Assembly (NCBI RefSeq): GCF_000147815.2 | Contig: NC_015957.1 | Location: 2,852,001 to 2,916,000 of the forward strand | Origin: Streptomyces violaceusniger Tu 4113 | GTDB lineage: Bacteria; Actinomycetota; Actinomycetes; Streptomycetales; Streptomycetaceae | DNA: 64,000 nucleotides | Direction of reading: 5' to 3' | Part shown: positions 24,753 through 31,910 of the stretch, one piece after another | How positions within the stretch are numbered: the first letter of the stretch is position 1 | How the letters are laid out: each line of letters starts with the position of its first letter | Program-made: the position numbers and the translations under genes | The notes under the pieces: generated by a model | What the model was told of the DNA's origin: nothing | The model's input: only the letters and a program-made list of their open reading frames with translations | Databases searched by the model: none

Positions 24753-26249
24753 ATGACCGAAGGTCACGCGCCGCTCGACGCGGCCGCCTACAGCCGTATC
24801 TACGAAGCCGAATATTCGCGTCTGTGCGGATATGCCCGAACTCTCACCGGTAACCCCTGGGTTGCCGGGGACCTGGTGGCCGAGGCGCACTACAGCGTGT
24901 GGCGCCGGCTGCGTGCCGGGCACCCGCTCGGTGCCGACGCCGTCCCCGCCGAGCTGACGAGCGCCGTAAGGGAGCTCTCGGCCGGGGCGGGGGGCTGGGG
25001 TCCGGCACAGCAGGCGTCGTACCTCGAACCGCTCGTGCAGGTCCTCCATGAGCTTCCGCAGCGCTGGGTGAAGGCGCTCTGGCTCGCCGAGGTGGACGGG
25101 CTGCCGCCCCAGGAGGTGGCGTGGCGGACCGGGGTCAGCCCGGACGGCGCGGCGGCCCTGGTGGAGCGGGTCCAGGGGAGCGTGCGCCAGGAGTTCCTGC
25201 GCGCCCAGCCCGGCTATCCGGCGAGCGCCGCGTGCGGTGAGCACTGGGAGCGGCTGCCCGGCCATGTGCAGGGCGCGGACTCCCCGGATCAGGCCGAGCG
25301 GATCGCCGTGCACATCGACGGCTGCCGGGACTGCCGGGGCCGGATGGAGCAGCTCGTCGCGGCCGACGACCGGCTGCCCGCGCTGACCGGCCCGGCGCTG
25401 CTGGCGCTGTACGACCGGGGCATGGCGCGCTTCCTGGCGCCCCTGGCGGCCGCCGCCGCGGTGGGCGCCGTAGGGGCGGCCGGGGTGGGCGTCCTGGCGG
25501 CCGGCGGTGCGCACGCGGCCCCCTCGAACGGCCCGCTGGTCTCCTCCCGCCGTTCCATGCGCCATCTCGTCCGCGGGCAGGTGCGCCAGGCGGGGCCGGT
25601 GGCGGTCGCGGCGGCCGCTGGCGGGGTGCTGCTGGTCGCGGGGGCGGCGGGCATGACGGGGCTCGCGCTGACGGACGGCGGCTCGGCGGAAGCCCAGCAA
25701 CCGGCCGGAGCGTCGGCGCCGTCCATATCGGACACATCCGACTCCTCCGATTCATCCAGCTCTTCCGCTTCGTCCGGCTCGTCGTCGGCCTCGGGCACGT
25801 CCGCCACGTCCGGGGCCTCGCGGCACTCGGGCGGGTCGCGGGCGGGGACTCCGGGGGAGGCGTCCCGCAACCGGCCGTCCACGTCGAGCGTGCCCACGGG
25901 GCACTCTCCGGCGGATGTGCCGTCCAGCGCCGTCTCGCCCTCGCGAAAGACGCCCTCTTCCTCCGCTTCGCCCTCGTCACGGCCGTCTTCGCCCGACTCG
26001 CCCTCTTCATCCGCTTCCTCCTCCCCGTCGGGCAGCCCGTCGCACCAGCCGACCGACGAGCCGACCGGGAAGCCCACGGACGGCGGGACCAAGGACCCGG
26101 AGGGCACCCCGAGCGGACAGCCCACGGACGAGCCGACGCAGCAGCCCACGGAGGAGCCGACGCAGCGCCCCACGGCCAAGCCGGCCGACCCGGGCTCCGA
26201 CGACTCCCGCGGCTGCGTCTCGCTGGTGGTCCGGCTCTGCGTGCGCTGA
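24753..26249 (+). CDS. ECF-sigma-like protein fused to zinc-finger, membrane and Ser/Pro-rich regions
   Basis: A 498-residue fusion. Residues about 10-75 resemble sigma region 2 (YSRIYEAEYSRLCGYARTLT); about 105-150 resemble region 4 (LPQRWVKALWLAEVDGLPPQ). Then comes an H-x3-C-x2-C motif (His187, Cys191, Cys194 in HIDGCRDC) of the kind used by zinc-binding anti-sigma factors. Two hydrophobic segments follow (about 224-253 and 285-310), and the last 180 residues are Ser/Thr/Pro-rich with Q-P-T-D-E-P repeats, as in wall-spanning linkers. Fused ECF/anti-sigma proteins with membrane extensions are known in actinobacteria. Region 2 is divergent, so promoter recognition is not certain. A Crp-like site lies upstream. 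Confidence 0.78.
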   Translation: MTEGHAPLDAAAYSRIYEAEYSRLCGYARTLTGNPWVAGDLVAEAHYSVWRRLRAGHPLGADAVPAELTSAVRELSAGAGGWGPAQQASYLEPLVQVLHELPQRWVKALWLAEVDGLPPQEVAWRTGVSPDGAAALVERVQGSVRQEFLRAQPGYPASAACGEHWERLPGHVQGADSPDQAERIAVHIDGCRDCRGRMEQLVAADDRLPALTGPALLALYDRGMARFLAPLAAAAAVGAVGAAGVGVLAAGGAHAAPSNGPLVSSRRSMRHLVRGQVRQAGPVAVAAAAGGVLLVAGAAGMTGLALTDGGSAEAQQPAGASAPSISDTSDSSDSSSSSASSGSSSASGTSATSGASRHSGGSRAGTPGEASRNRPSTSSVPTGHSPADVPSSAVSPSRKTPSSSASPSSRPSSPDSPSSSASSSPSGSPSHQPTDEPTGKPTDGGTKDPEGTPSGQPTDEPTQQPTEEPTQRPTAKPADPGSDDSRGCVSLVVRLCVR

Positions 26250-26400
26250 CCCCGTCCCGGGGCCGAGATCCGGGCGGGGACCTTTCGCGTTCTGCGGATG
26301 TCACTCTCCGCGCGGCCGACCGCCTCCGCACCGTCACGCCTGAGTGAACGGACCAGCCTTTCCCTGGGCCGTGGGGACGCCGTGGCTCTACTCTCGACGT

Positions 26401-27579
26401 ATGGGTACCAGCGTCGGGGAACGGCTCCGGGAAGTACGCAAGCGGCGGGGCCTGTCGCAACGTGAGTTGGCCCAGGAGAGCGGCGTGTCACTCTCCTGGA
26501 TTCGGAAACTGGAGCAAGGTACCGAGACGGACACCCGCCTGGAGACGGCCCGGAAGCTGGCCCATACGCTCCGGGTGTCCACCAGTTACCTGGTGGCGGA
26601 GTCGTCGGAGCCTGGGGCCGACACGGCCACCGTGGACCGCTGGGCCCCTGTTCGCCGGGCCCTGGAGCAACCGGCCCGCGCGGACGGTCTGGAGGACGCC
26701 CCCACCGTGGCGGGCGTGAAGGAAGCCCTGGACGCGGCCATGCCGTTGTTCAAGGGGGACCGCTTCACGGAGCTGGGGACCATCCTTCCCCGGTTGCTGC
26801 GGGAGGCGGACATCCTGGCGGAGGTGGACCCCGACGGCCGCGCGGTCCGCGTCCGGCTCCTCCAGTTAACCGGATGGCTCATGGTCCAGACACGCCAGTT
26901 CGGAGCGGCGAACCTGGCCCTGGACCTGGCCTTGGACATGTCGGCCGACCGGCTCCAGGGAGCGTCCACGGTCAACACGATGTGTTGGCTACTCCTCCGC
27001 CAGGGGAAGCTGACGGAGGCCCGGGAGCTGGCCGTCCAGTGGGCGGACGACACGGAGCCACGCATGTCCCGTGCCACCCCGGAGGAGCTGTGTACCTGGG
27101 GGTGGTTGCTGCTCCGCGTCTCCGCCGCATCCGTCCGGGACAACCGACCGGGGGAGGCCCGGGACGCCCTCCGCCTGGCCCACTCGGCGGCCGTGGTCCT
27201 GGGGCGGGAGTACCAGCCCAGGGAGGACTTCCTGCGCACGTTCGGCCCCGCGACCGTGGCCCTGAAGCGGACCGAAAACGCGGGCATCGTGGATCGGCCG
27301 GACCGCGTGCTGGACCTGGCGGCCAAGATCCCCACGGACACGCTCCGGCCCACGTCCAACAACCGCAACCGCCACCGGCTGGACGTGGCCGACGCGTACG
27401 CCAAGACCCGCCGGTACGCGGAGGCCGTGGGGGAGCTGAACACCATCTGGCAGAACTCCCCGGAGTGGCTGCCCACCCAGCGGTACGCGCGGGACATCCT
27501 GGGCCGGGTGATCCAAAAGCGACGGACGCTCACGCCGGACATGCGGGTCCTGGCCGACGTCATCGGGGTGCCCATGTAA
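26401..27579 (+). CDS. XRE-type regulator with TPR-like C-terminal domain
   Basis: A 392-residue regulator. Residues about 5-65 are an XRE helix-turn-helix (RLREVRKRRGLSQRELAQES, GVSLSWIRKLEQG). The remainder is a helical array of tetratricopeptide character (FGAANLALDLALDM, RQGKLTEARELAVQWA, RYAEAVGELNTIW). The ATG at 26401 is chosen because it begins the HTH domain; upstream in-frame codons add nothing recognisable. TPR-type XRE proteins often sense peptides. The gene precedes, 185 bases apart and behind a hairpin, a short Asp-Gly-rich peptide gene and a methyltransferase gene, so it is a likely local regulator of that cassette. Base composition here is less GC-rich than in flanking genes. 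Confidence 0.87.
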   Translation: MGTSVGERLREVRKRRGLSQRELAQESGVSLSWIRKLEQGTETDTRLETARKLAHTLRVSTSYLVAESSEPGADTATVDRWAPVRRALEQPARADGLEDAPTVAGVKEALDAAMPLFKGDRFTELGTILPRLLREADILAEVDPDGRAVRVRLLQLTGWLMVQTRQFGAANLALDLALDMSADRLQGASTVNTMCWLLLRQGKLTEARELAVQWADDTEPRMSRATPEELCTWGWLLLRVSAASVRDNRPGEARDALRLAHSAAVVLGREYQPREDFLRTFGPATVALKRTENAGIVDRPDRVLDLAAKIPTDTLRPTSNNRNRHRLDVADAYAKTRRYAEAVGELNTIWQNSPEWLPTQRYARDILGRVIQKRRTLTPDMRVLADVIGVPM

Positions 27580-27600
27580 CGCCCGGGGGTACTGCCGCAT

Positions 27601-27633
27601 GACGCCCCATCAAAGTGTCATTGATGGGGCGTC
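27601..27633. terminator. Perfect 13-base-pair hairpin
   Basis: GACGCCCCATCAA (27601-27613) and TTGATGGGGCGTC (27621-27633) are exact inverted copies around a 7-base loop, 22 bases after the stop of the XRE/TPR gene. It is best read as the terminator of that gene, followed by a separate promoter for the peptide/methyltransferase pair. The symmetry would also suit an operator for the regulator, and both roles may apply. Confidence 0.65.
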
Positions 27634-27764
27634 GTTGCGTCTCCAGCGTGCTGGTCATGGCAACTACCGAGAGGGGCCAGGGAGTAACGGCCGGTAGCGA
27701 AGCGCCGGAAGGTGGCCAGTTGGTCCGCGACGGTCGGCAACACTCGGATCAGGAGGAACGCGGC

Positions 27765-27905
27765 ATGACGAACGTACAGATCTACACGGCGGCCGGTGGC
27801 GACGGTGACGGCGACGGCCACCCCGGTACTCCCTGGACCCCGCCCCAGGACCCCCCGTCCCCCGACGGTGACACCCCGCCCGGCGACGGGACGCACCGCA
27901 AGTGA
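27765..27905 (+). CDS. Asp-Gly-rich small peptide, candidate RiPP precursor
   Basis: A 46-residue peptide beginning MTNVQIYTAAG. It contains GDGDGDG at residues 12-18, then HPGTPWTPPQDPP, and PDGDTPPGDGTHRK at the end: five Asp-Gly pairs in total, no Cys and one Ser. Translation signals are strong: AGGAGGA lies 7-8 bases before the ATG. The stop overlaps the start of a PIMT-family methyltransferase gene (GTGA), so the two are translationally coupled. Asp-Gly is the sequence most prone to aspartimide formation, and PIMT enzymes drive it by methylating Asp/isoAsp. The arrangement fits the precursor of an aspartimide-bearing RiPP (imiditide type). Assignment is by context; I recall no close homologue. 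Confidence 0.75.
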   Translation: MTNVQIYTAAGGDGDGDGHPGTPWTPPQDPPSPDGDTPPGDGTHRK

Positions 27906-29080
27906 CGCTCAACCCTGCGCAGGTGGACCGCCCCAGCCGCAAGGAGCTGGGGCGGGCCCTCCTTGAAACGCATTCGCTGGCGTCGGACTGGGCCCCGACA
28001 TTCGCGGCCGTGGACCGGGCCGTATTCTTGCCCGCCCTGATGTGGCCGTTCGACATGGACAAGGGGGAGAGCGTTCCCGTGGACCGGGACATGAACTCGG
28101 ACGCGTGGTATGCCGCAGCGGACAGCAACGTCCCGATCGTGACCCAGTGGGATGACGGTAAGCACATGGGTACCGCCCCGGGGAAGGTGTCCACCAGTTC
28201 CTCCTCCATGCCCTCCGTCGTGTACGCGATGCTCCAGGCCCTGGAAGTGGACGCGGGCATGAAGGTTCTGGACGTGGGCACGGGCACGGGCGAAACGGCC
28301 GGCGCTCTGGCGTACCGCCTCGACGCCCAGAACGTCACCACGATTGAGGTCGACCGGGCCGTCTCGGCGCGGGCCCGGGAACGGCTCTGCGCGGCGGGAC
28401 TGCACCCGGAGGTTGTCGTGGGTGACGGGTTCGCGGGTTGCGCGGACCGCGCGCCGTATGACCGCATCCTGGCCACCGTCGGACTCCGGGAAATCCCAGG
28501 GGCGTGGATTGAGCAGACCCGGCCGGGCGGCCTCATCGTCGCCCCATGGGGGACGCACTACTCCCATGCGGATGCCGTGGCCCGCCTGTCGGTGAAGGAC
28601 GGGCAAGCGTCAGGGCACTTCACGCGCCCCGTGGAGTTCATGAAGCTACGCGCACAACGGCTCTCCCTGGCCGAACATGCGGAGTACGCCCCGCCGGACG
28701 CGATGGAAAGAGCCGACGCGTCCACCACGGCAATCACGGAAGCGGAGTTCGTCACCGGCAAGTACACGGCCGTTCCGTTCGCTCTGGGCCTCCGCGTGCG
28801 GGACTGCACCCAGGCCGTGGCAGACAAGCGCGAGGATGCGCGGCCGGTGTGGTTCTACGGGCTGAGTGACCGGTCCTGGGCGTGTGTGATGTTCCGCGAC
28901 GGACAGGCGGAGGCCCGCGTCTGGCAGTCAGGGCCCCGCCGGTTGTGGGACGAGGTGGAGACGGCCTACCGGTGGTGGGTCGGTCACGGCGAACCGGACC
29001 ACACCCGGTTTGGCCTCACTGTCACGCCGGAGGGACAACGGGCGTGGCTTGACGACCCGGCGGAGTCCTGGGCCGTGTGA
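27902..29080 (+). CDS. PIMT-family (protein-L-isoaspartate) O-methyltransferase, RiPP type
   Basis: A 392-residue SAM-dependent methyltransferase. The PIMT substrate loop (STSSSSMPS from residue 97) precedes motif I VLDVGTGTGE (Asp124-Gly130), then TTIEVDRAV, VVVGDGFAG and PYDRILATVG. It is far longer than the housekeeping repair enzyme (about 210-220 residues); the extra C-terminal 180 residues (from about 210, FMKLRAQRLSL onward) resemble those of methyltransferases in graspetide and FxLD RiPP clusters. No ATP-grasp or lanthionine synthetase gene is nearby. The GTG start overlaps the TGA of the Asp-Gly-rich peptide gene. Likely role: methylating Asp side chains of that peptide to yield succinimide. 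G+C is about 65-68 % on counted lines. Confidence 0.88.
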   Translation: MTLNPAQVDRPSRKELGRALLETHSLASDWAPTFAAVDRAVFLPALMWPFDMDKGESVPVDRDMNSDAWYAAADSNVPIVTQWDDGKHMGTAPGKVSTSSSSMPSVVYAMLQALEVDAGMKVLDVGTGTGETAGALAYRLDAQNVTTIEVDRAVSARARERLCAAGLHPEVVVGDGFAGCADRAPYDRILATVGLREIPGAWIEQTRPGGLIVAPWGTHYSHADAVARLSVKDGQASGHFTRPVEFMKLRAQRLSLAEHAEYAPPDAMERADASTTAITEAEFVTGKYTAVPFALGLRVRDCTQAVADKREDARPVWFYGLSDRSWACVMFRDGQAEARVWQSGPRRLWDEVETAYRWWVGHGEPDHTRFGLTVTPEGQRAWLDDPAESWAV

Positions 29081-29418
29081 CGCGATGACCGGCCCCGGTC
29101 GCCTGCTCCCCGGTGGCGGACGGCCGGGACACTTTGCGTTCCGTGTCCGTTGTCCGGCCAGGACCGGCCGGTGGCGTCGTGTCCGCCGTGACCGGTGGCC
29201 CCGTGGCCGTGACCAGCGGGCCGGTGGCCGTGGCTCCTGTCAGGACGTGGGCCGGGTTCCGACCGGCCAAGCGTTGGCCCCTCCCTGGGTGTGGTCGCCG
29301 GGGCGTCATTCTTCCAGCGCCAATTACGGACTGTGTCAATGGTGTTGCCCTCCGGCGCGTAAGCTCGAAACAGGCCAATCGTCCCCGTGGGATCACCGGG
29401 GGCACGGAGGGATGACCC
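29081..29418. other. 338-base gap without a gene
   Basis: The gap between the methyltransferase and the next XRE gene has many CCGG-type short inverted words (for example GGACCGGCCGGTGG near 29160) and an AT-richer stretch near 29310-29370 that probably holds the promoter of the XRE gene. Open frames across it lack ribosome binding sites. No RNA gene is recognisable. Confidence 0.5.
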
Positions 29419-30267
29419 ATGTCTTTTCGGTCACGCGAACTCTTCCCCGACCGCTCCGCACGCGACCTGTTGGGCGCCGAGATCCGCCGCCACCGCGAGA
29501 AGGCGGACATGTCGCTGCGGCGGCTGTCCGAGGTGCTGAACTACAGCAAGTCCCACCTCGCGCGGATCGAGGCGGCGGAGTCGCTGCCGTACGACGACCT
29601 ACCGGCGAAGCTGGACGCGTGCTTCGGCACGGATGGGTTATTCGCGAGGCTGTACGCGCTCGCGAAGAACGAGCCGTTCCCGGGTAAGTACCGGCGAATG
29701 ATCGAGTTGGAGAGCCAAGCGGTCGTCATTGAGAAGTACGTCGGCGCCACCTTCCCGGGGCTGCTGCAAACCCCTGAGCTCGCCGAGCACTCTTTGCGCT
29801 GTGGATTCCCCCACGCTCCCGACGCGGAGATTCAGGCAATGGTCAAGGCTCGTATCGATCGGCAGGTGTTGCTGGACCGGGCCAAGCCGCCGCGTTGCTG
29901 GTTCATTCTCGACGAGGCTGTGCTGTATCGCCCGGTCGGCGGACCAGCGGTGATGCGTGATCAACTGTCGTCTCTGCTCGAGCGCGGGACGCAGTCCCAC
30001 GTCACCATTCAGGTGCTGCCCTTCTCGGCGGGCGGACACATTGAGGCAGGCGGTTCACTGACTCTCTTCACGGCGCACGGCGAGTCGCCGGTGGCGTACG
30101 ACGAGAGCAGCCAGTCCGGAATGATCATCGAGGATCAGGAGGATGTCGCGCAACGCAGGGAGAACTACGATTTGCTCAGGGCCATGGCCCTCTCGCCCCG
30201 CGACTCCGAGGCGATGATCCGAGCCGTGATGGAGGACTGGACCCCATGCCAACCACCCCGGACCTGA
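29419..30267 (+). CDS. XRE regulator with DUF5753 domain
   Basis: A 282-residue protein with an N-terminal helix-turn-helix (about residues 17-70: LGAEIRRHREKADMSLRRLS, LNYSKSHLARIEAAESLP) followed by a DUF5753 domain (residues about 100-275: IELESQAVVIEKYVGATFPG, LLQTPELAEHSLRCG, SHVTIQVLPFSAGGHIEAGG). This is one of the most abundant regulator types in Streptomyces. These proteins work with DUF397 partners, and two such genes follow at once, the first overlapping its 3' end by 22 bases. The target is unknown. The ATG start has GGAGG 7 bases upstream. Confidence 0.92.
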   Translation: MSFRSRELFPDRSARDLLGAEIRRHREKADMSLRRLSEVLNYSKSHLARIEAAESLPYDDLPAKLDACFGTDGLFARLYALAKNEPFPGKYRRMIELESQAVVIEKYVGATFPGLLQTPELAEHSLRCGFPHAPDAEIQAMVKARIDRQVLLDRAKPPRCWFILDEAVLYRPVGGPAVMRDQLSSLLERGTQSHVTIQVLPFSAGGHIEAGGSLTLFTAHGESPVAYDESSQSGMIIEDQEDVAQRRENYDLLRAMALSPRDSEAMIRAVMEDWTPCQPPRT

Positions 30268-30446
30268 GCACTGCCGCGTGGCGCAAGAGCAGCTACAGCA
30301 ACAACAACGGCGGCGACTGCGTCGAGGTCGCCGACAACCTCCCGGGCCTCGTCCCCGTCCGTGACTCCAAGAACCCCCACGGCCCCGCCCTCATATTCGC
30401 TGCCGGATCATGGGCCACGTTCATCGCAAGCCTCAAGATGGGCTGA
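30246..30446 (+). CDS. DUF397 domain protein, first tandem copy
   Basis: A 66-residue DUF397 protein: TAAWRKSSYSNNNGGDCVEV, VPVRDSKNPHGPAL and a C-terminal W-x-x-F-I. The start lies inside the 3' end of the XRE/DUF5753 gene (22-base overlap), which implies coupled translation. It is nearly identical in most positions to the next gene, differing mainly after the SYSN motif, at KNPHGP against KCPDGP, and at the last residues. Confidence 0.9.
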   Translation: MPTTPDLSTAAWRKSSYSNNNGGDCVEVADNLPGLVPVRDSKNPHGPALIFAAGSWATFIASLKMG

Positions 30447-30450
30447 CCTC

Positions 30451-30648
30451 ATGCCAACCACTCCGGACCTGAGCACTGCCGCGTGGCGCAAGAGCAGTTA
30501 CAGCAATGGTGACGGGGGCGACTGCGTCGAGGTCGCCGACAACCTTCCGGGCCTCGTCCCGGTCCGTGACTCCAAGTGCCCCGATGGTCCGGCTCTCATG
30601 TTCCCCGCCGGATCGTGGGCCACGTTCATCGCCTCTCTCAAGGCATAA
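30451..30648 (+). CDS. DUF397 domain protein, second tandem copy
   Basis: A 65-residue DUF397 protein that begins only four bases after the previous copy ends. Residues MPTTPDLSTAAWRKSSYSN are identical between the two, as is DNLPGLVPVRDSK, so this is a recent tandem duplication. This copy has a Cys in RDSKCPDGP where the first has Asn. Probably a second partner for the same XRE/DUF5753 protein. Confidence 0.9.
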   Translation: MPTTPDLSTAAWRKSSYSNGDGGDCVEVADNLPGLVPVRDSKCPDGPALMFPAGSWATFIASLKA

Positions 30649-30662
30649 GGTCAAACGGCTCC

Positions 30663-30959
30663 TTACGGCCGCTCCTGGCGGTGCTCGGCCAGGGCCGTGG
30701 CCGTGCGGGTGGCCAGGAACTCGGTGATCGTGTACTCGCCGATGCCCGCGACGATGAAGGGGTCGCTCGCCACCATCTCCTCGATCCTCGCCCGGTCGTC
30801 GCCGAGAGCCAGGATGACCCCGCCGTCGCGGGGGTTCTTGGGGCCGGAGGCGAGGAACGTGCCGTTCGCGAAGTGGTCGTCCACCCAGGCGAGGTGTTCG
30901 GGGCGGGCGGCCTCGACGCGGTCGGCCGAGGCGGTGTAAGTGATCTCCAGTACGAACAT
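30663..30959 (-). CDS. YciI-like protein
   Basis: A 98-residue YciI/YCII-domain protein (ferredoxin-like fold). It shows the family pattern: short beta strand MFVLEITYT, then R-x-x-H-x-x-W-x-x-x-x (RPEHLAWVDDHFANGTFLAS), GPKNPRDGGVILAL, and DPFIVAGIGEYTITEF with the conserved D-P-F. YciI proteins may have dehalogenase-like or general acid roles; the substrate of this one is unknown. It diverges from the endonuclease V gene with only about 30 bases between starts, so both messages must have very short or no leaders. Confidence 0.88.
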   Translation of the reverse strand: MFVLEITYTASADRVEAARPEHLAWVDDHFANGTFLASGPKNPRDGGVILALGDDRARIEEMVASDPFIVAGIGEYTITEFLATRTATALAEHRQERP

Positions 30960-30968
30960 GACGTGCAG

Positions 30969-30977
30969 GCTAGTAAC
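30969..30977. promoter_or_regulatory. Shared bidirectional -10 element
   Basis: TAGTAAC reads as a -10-like box towards endonuclease V, and its complement GTTACTA reads as one towards the YciI-like gene. With the two starts just 30 bases apart, one element serving both directions is plausible. No clear -35 boxes were found. Confidence 0.3.
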
Positions 30978-30989
30978 GTGAGCCACACG

Positions 30990-31730
30990 ATGACCAGCGC
31001 CGTCGATCCACGATATGAGCTGCCCCGCGACTGGCCTACGACCGAGGCCGAGGCCATCGCCGTCCAGGAGCGGACGCGGGCGTCCGTGGTCGTCGGCGGG
31101 GAACTGCCCGAGCCGGGCACCGGCACCGGCGCGCTCGTCGGAGTGGACGTGGCGTACGACGACGAGCGCGACCTGGTCGCGGCCGCCGCCGTCGCTCTGG
31201 ACGCCAGTGACCTCGCCGTCGTCGCGGAGGCGACCGCGGTCGGCCGGGTCACCTTCCCGTACGTCCCCGGGCTGCTGGCGTTCCGTGAGATCCCGGCCGT
31301 CCTCGACGCGCTCGGCGACCTCGACCGGCGGCTCGGCCGCCGCCCCGACCTGGTGGTGTGCGACGGCTACGGCCTCGCCCACCCCCGCCGGTTCGGGCTG
31401 GCCAGCCATCTCGGGGTGCTTACCGGGCTGCCCACCATCGGCGTCGCCAAGAACCCGTTCGGCTTCCGGCACGCCGACCCGGGGCCGCTCCGCGGCGACT
31501 GGTCACCGCTGCTCGACGGGGCCGAGGAGGTCGGCCGGGCGCTGCGCACCCGCGACGGTGTGAAGCCGCTCTTCGTCTCCGTCGGCCATCGGGTGACCAT
31601 CGCGGACGCCTGCGCGTACACCCTGCATCTGGCCCGCGACTTCCGGCAGCCCGAGACGACACGGCGCGCGGACGCGCTGTGCCGCCGGGCCCTGAAAGCC
31701 GCCGGGGCCGCAGCAGCCGCGGAGATGTGA
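30990..31730 (+). CDS. nfi: Endonuclease V
   Basis: A 246-residue endonuclease V. Family motifs are present: ALVGVDVAYDD (first metal-binding Asp), VTFPYVPGLLAFREIPAVLD, PDLVVCDGYGLAHPRRFGLA (second catalytic Asp and the substrate-binding P-R-x-x-G-x-A-x-H), and GVAKNPFG. The enzyme nicks DNA (and in some organisms RNA) one nucleotide beyond deoxyinosine, removing deaminated adenine. The ATG at 30990 is used; a GTG four codons upstream is possible. Divergent from the YciI-like gene. Confidence 0.92.
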   Translation: MTSAVDPRYELPRDWPTTEAEAIAVQERTRASVVVGGELPEPGTGTGALVGVDVAYDDERDLVAAAAVALDASDLAVVAEATAVGRVTFPYVPGLLAFREIPAVLDALGDLDRRLGRRPDLVVCDGYGLAHPRRFGLASHLGVLTGLPTIGVAKNPFGFRHADPGPLRGDWSPLLDGAEEVGRALRTRDGVKPLFVSVGHRVTIADACAYTLHLARDFRQPETTRRADALCRRALKAAGAAAAAEM

Positions 31731-31731
31731 A

Positions 31732-31905
31732 GCGGCCCTCGGGCCGAAGCAGCCCCTCGGGCCGAAGCAGCTCCCGGGGGCCGAAGCAGCTCCGGGGGCG
31801 TGACAGGAGCCGCCGGGCCTGAAAGAGCCCGGTCGGCCTCTCCGTCAGAGCGCTGTCAGAGCGCGGCCAGAGCGCCGTCAGAGCGCGGTCAGAACGCCCT
31901 CACGG
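31732..31905. repeat. Two short tandem-repeat runs
   Basis: After the endonuclease V stop, four copies of a CGGGCCGAAGCAG-type unit (period about 20) are followed by a CAGAGCGCxGTCAGAGCG series (period about 18-20). The block ends at the stop of the converging DUF1203 gene. It may serve as a terminator region but no single strong hairpin stands out. Confidence 0.55.
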
Positions 31906-31910
31906 CGCCG

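Noticed and set aside
27765..27905. Lanthipeptide of the FxLD type
   Set aside because: The peptide has no Cys and lacks an F-x-L-D motif, and no dehydratase or cyclase gene is nearby. The methyltransferase alone does not define that class.
27902..29080. Housekeeping isoaspartate-repair methyltransferase
   Set aside because: It is about 170-180 residues longer than the repair enzyme and is translationally coupled to a small Asp-Gly-rich peptide.
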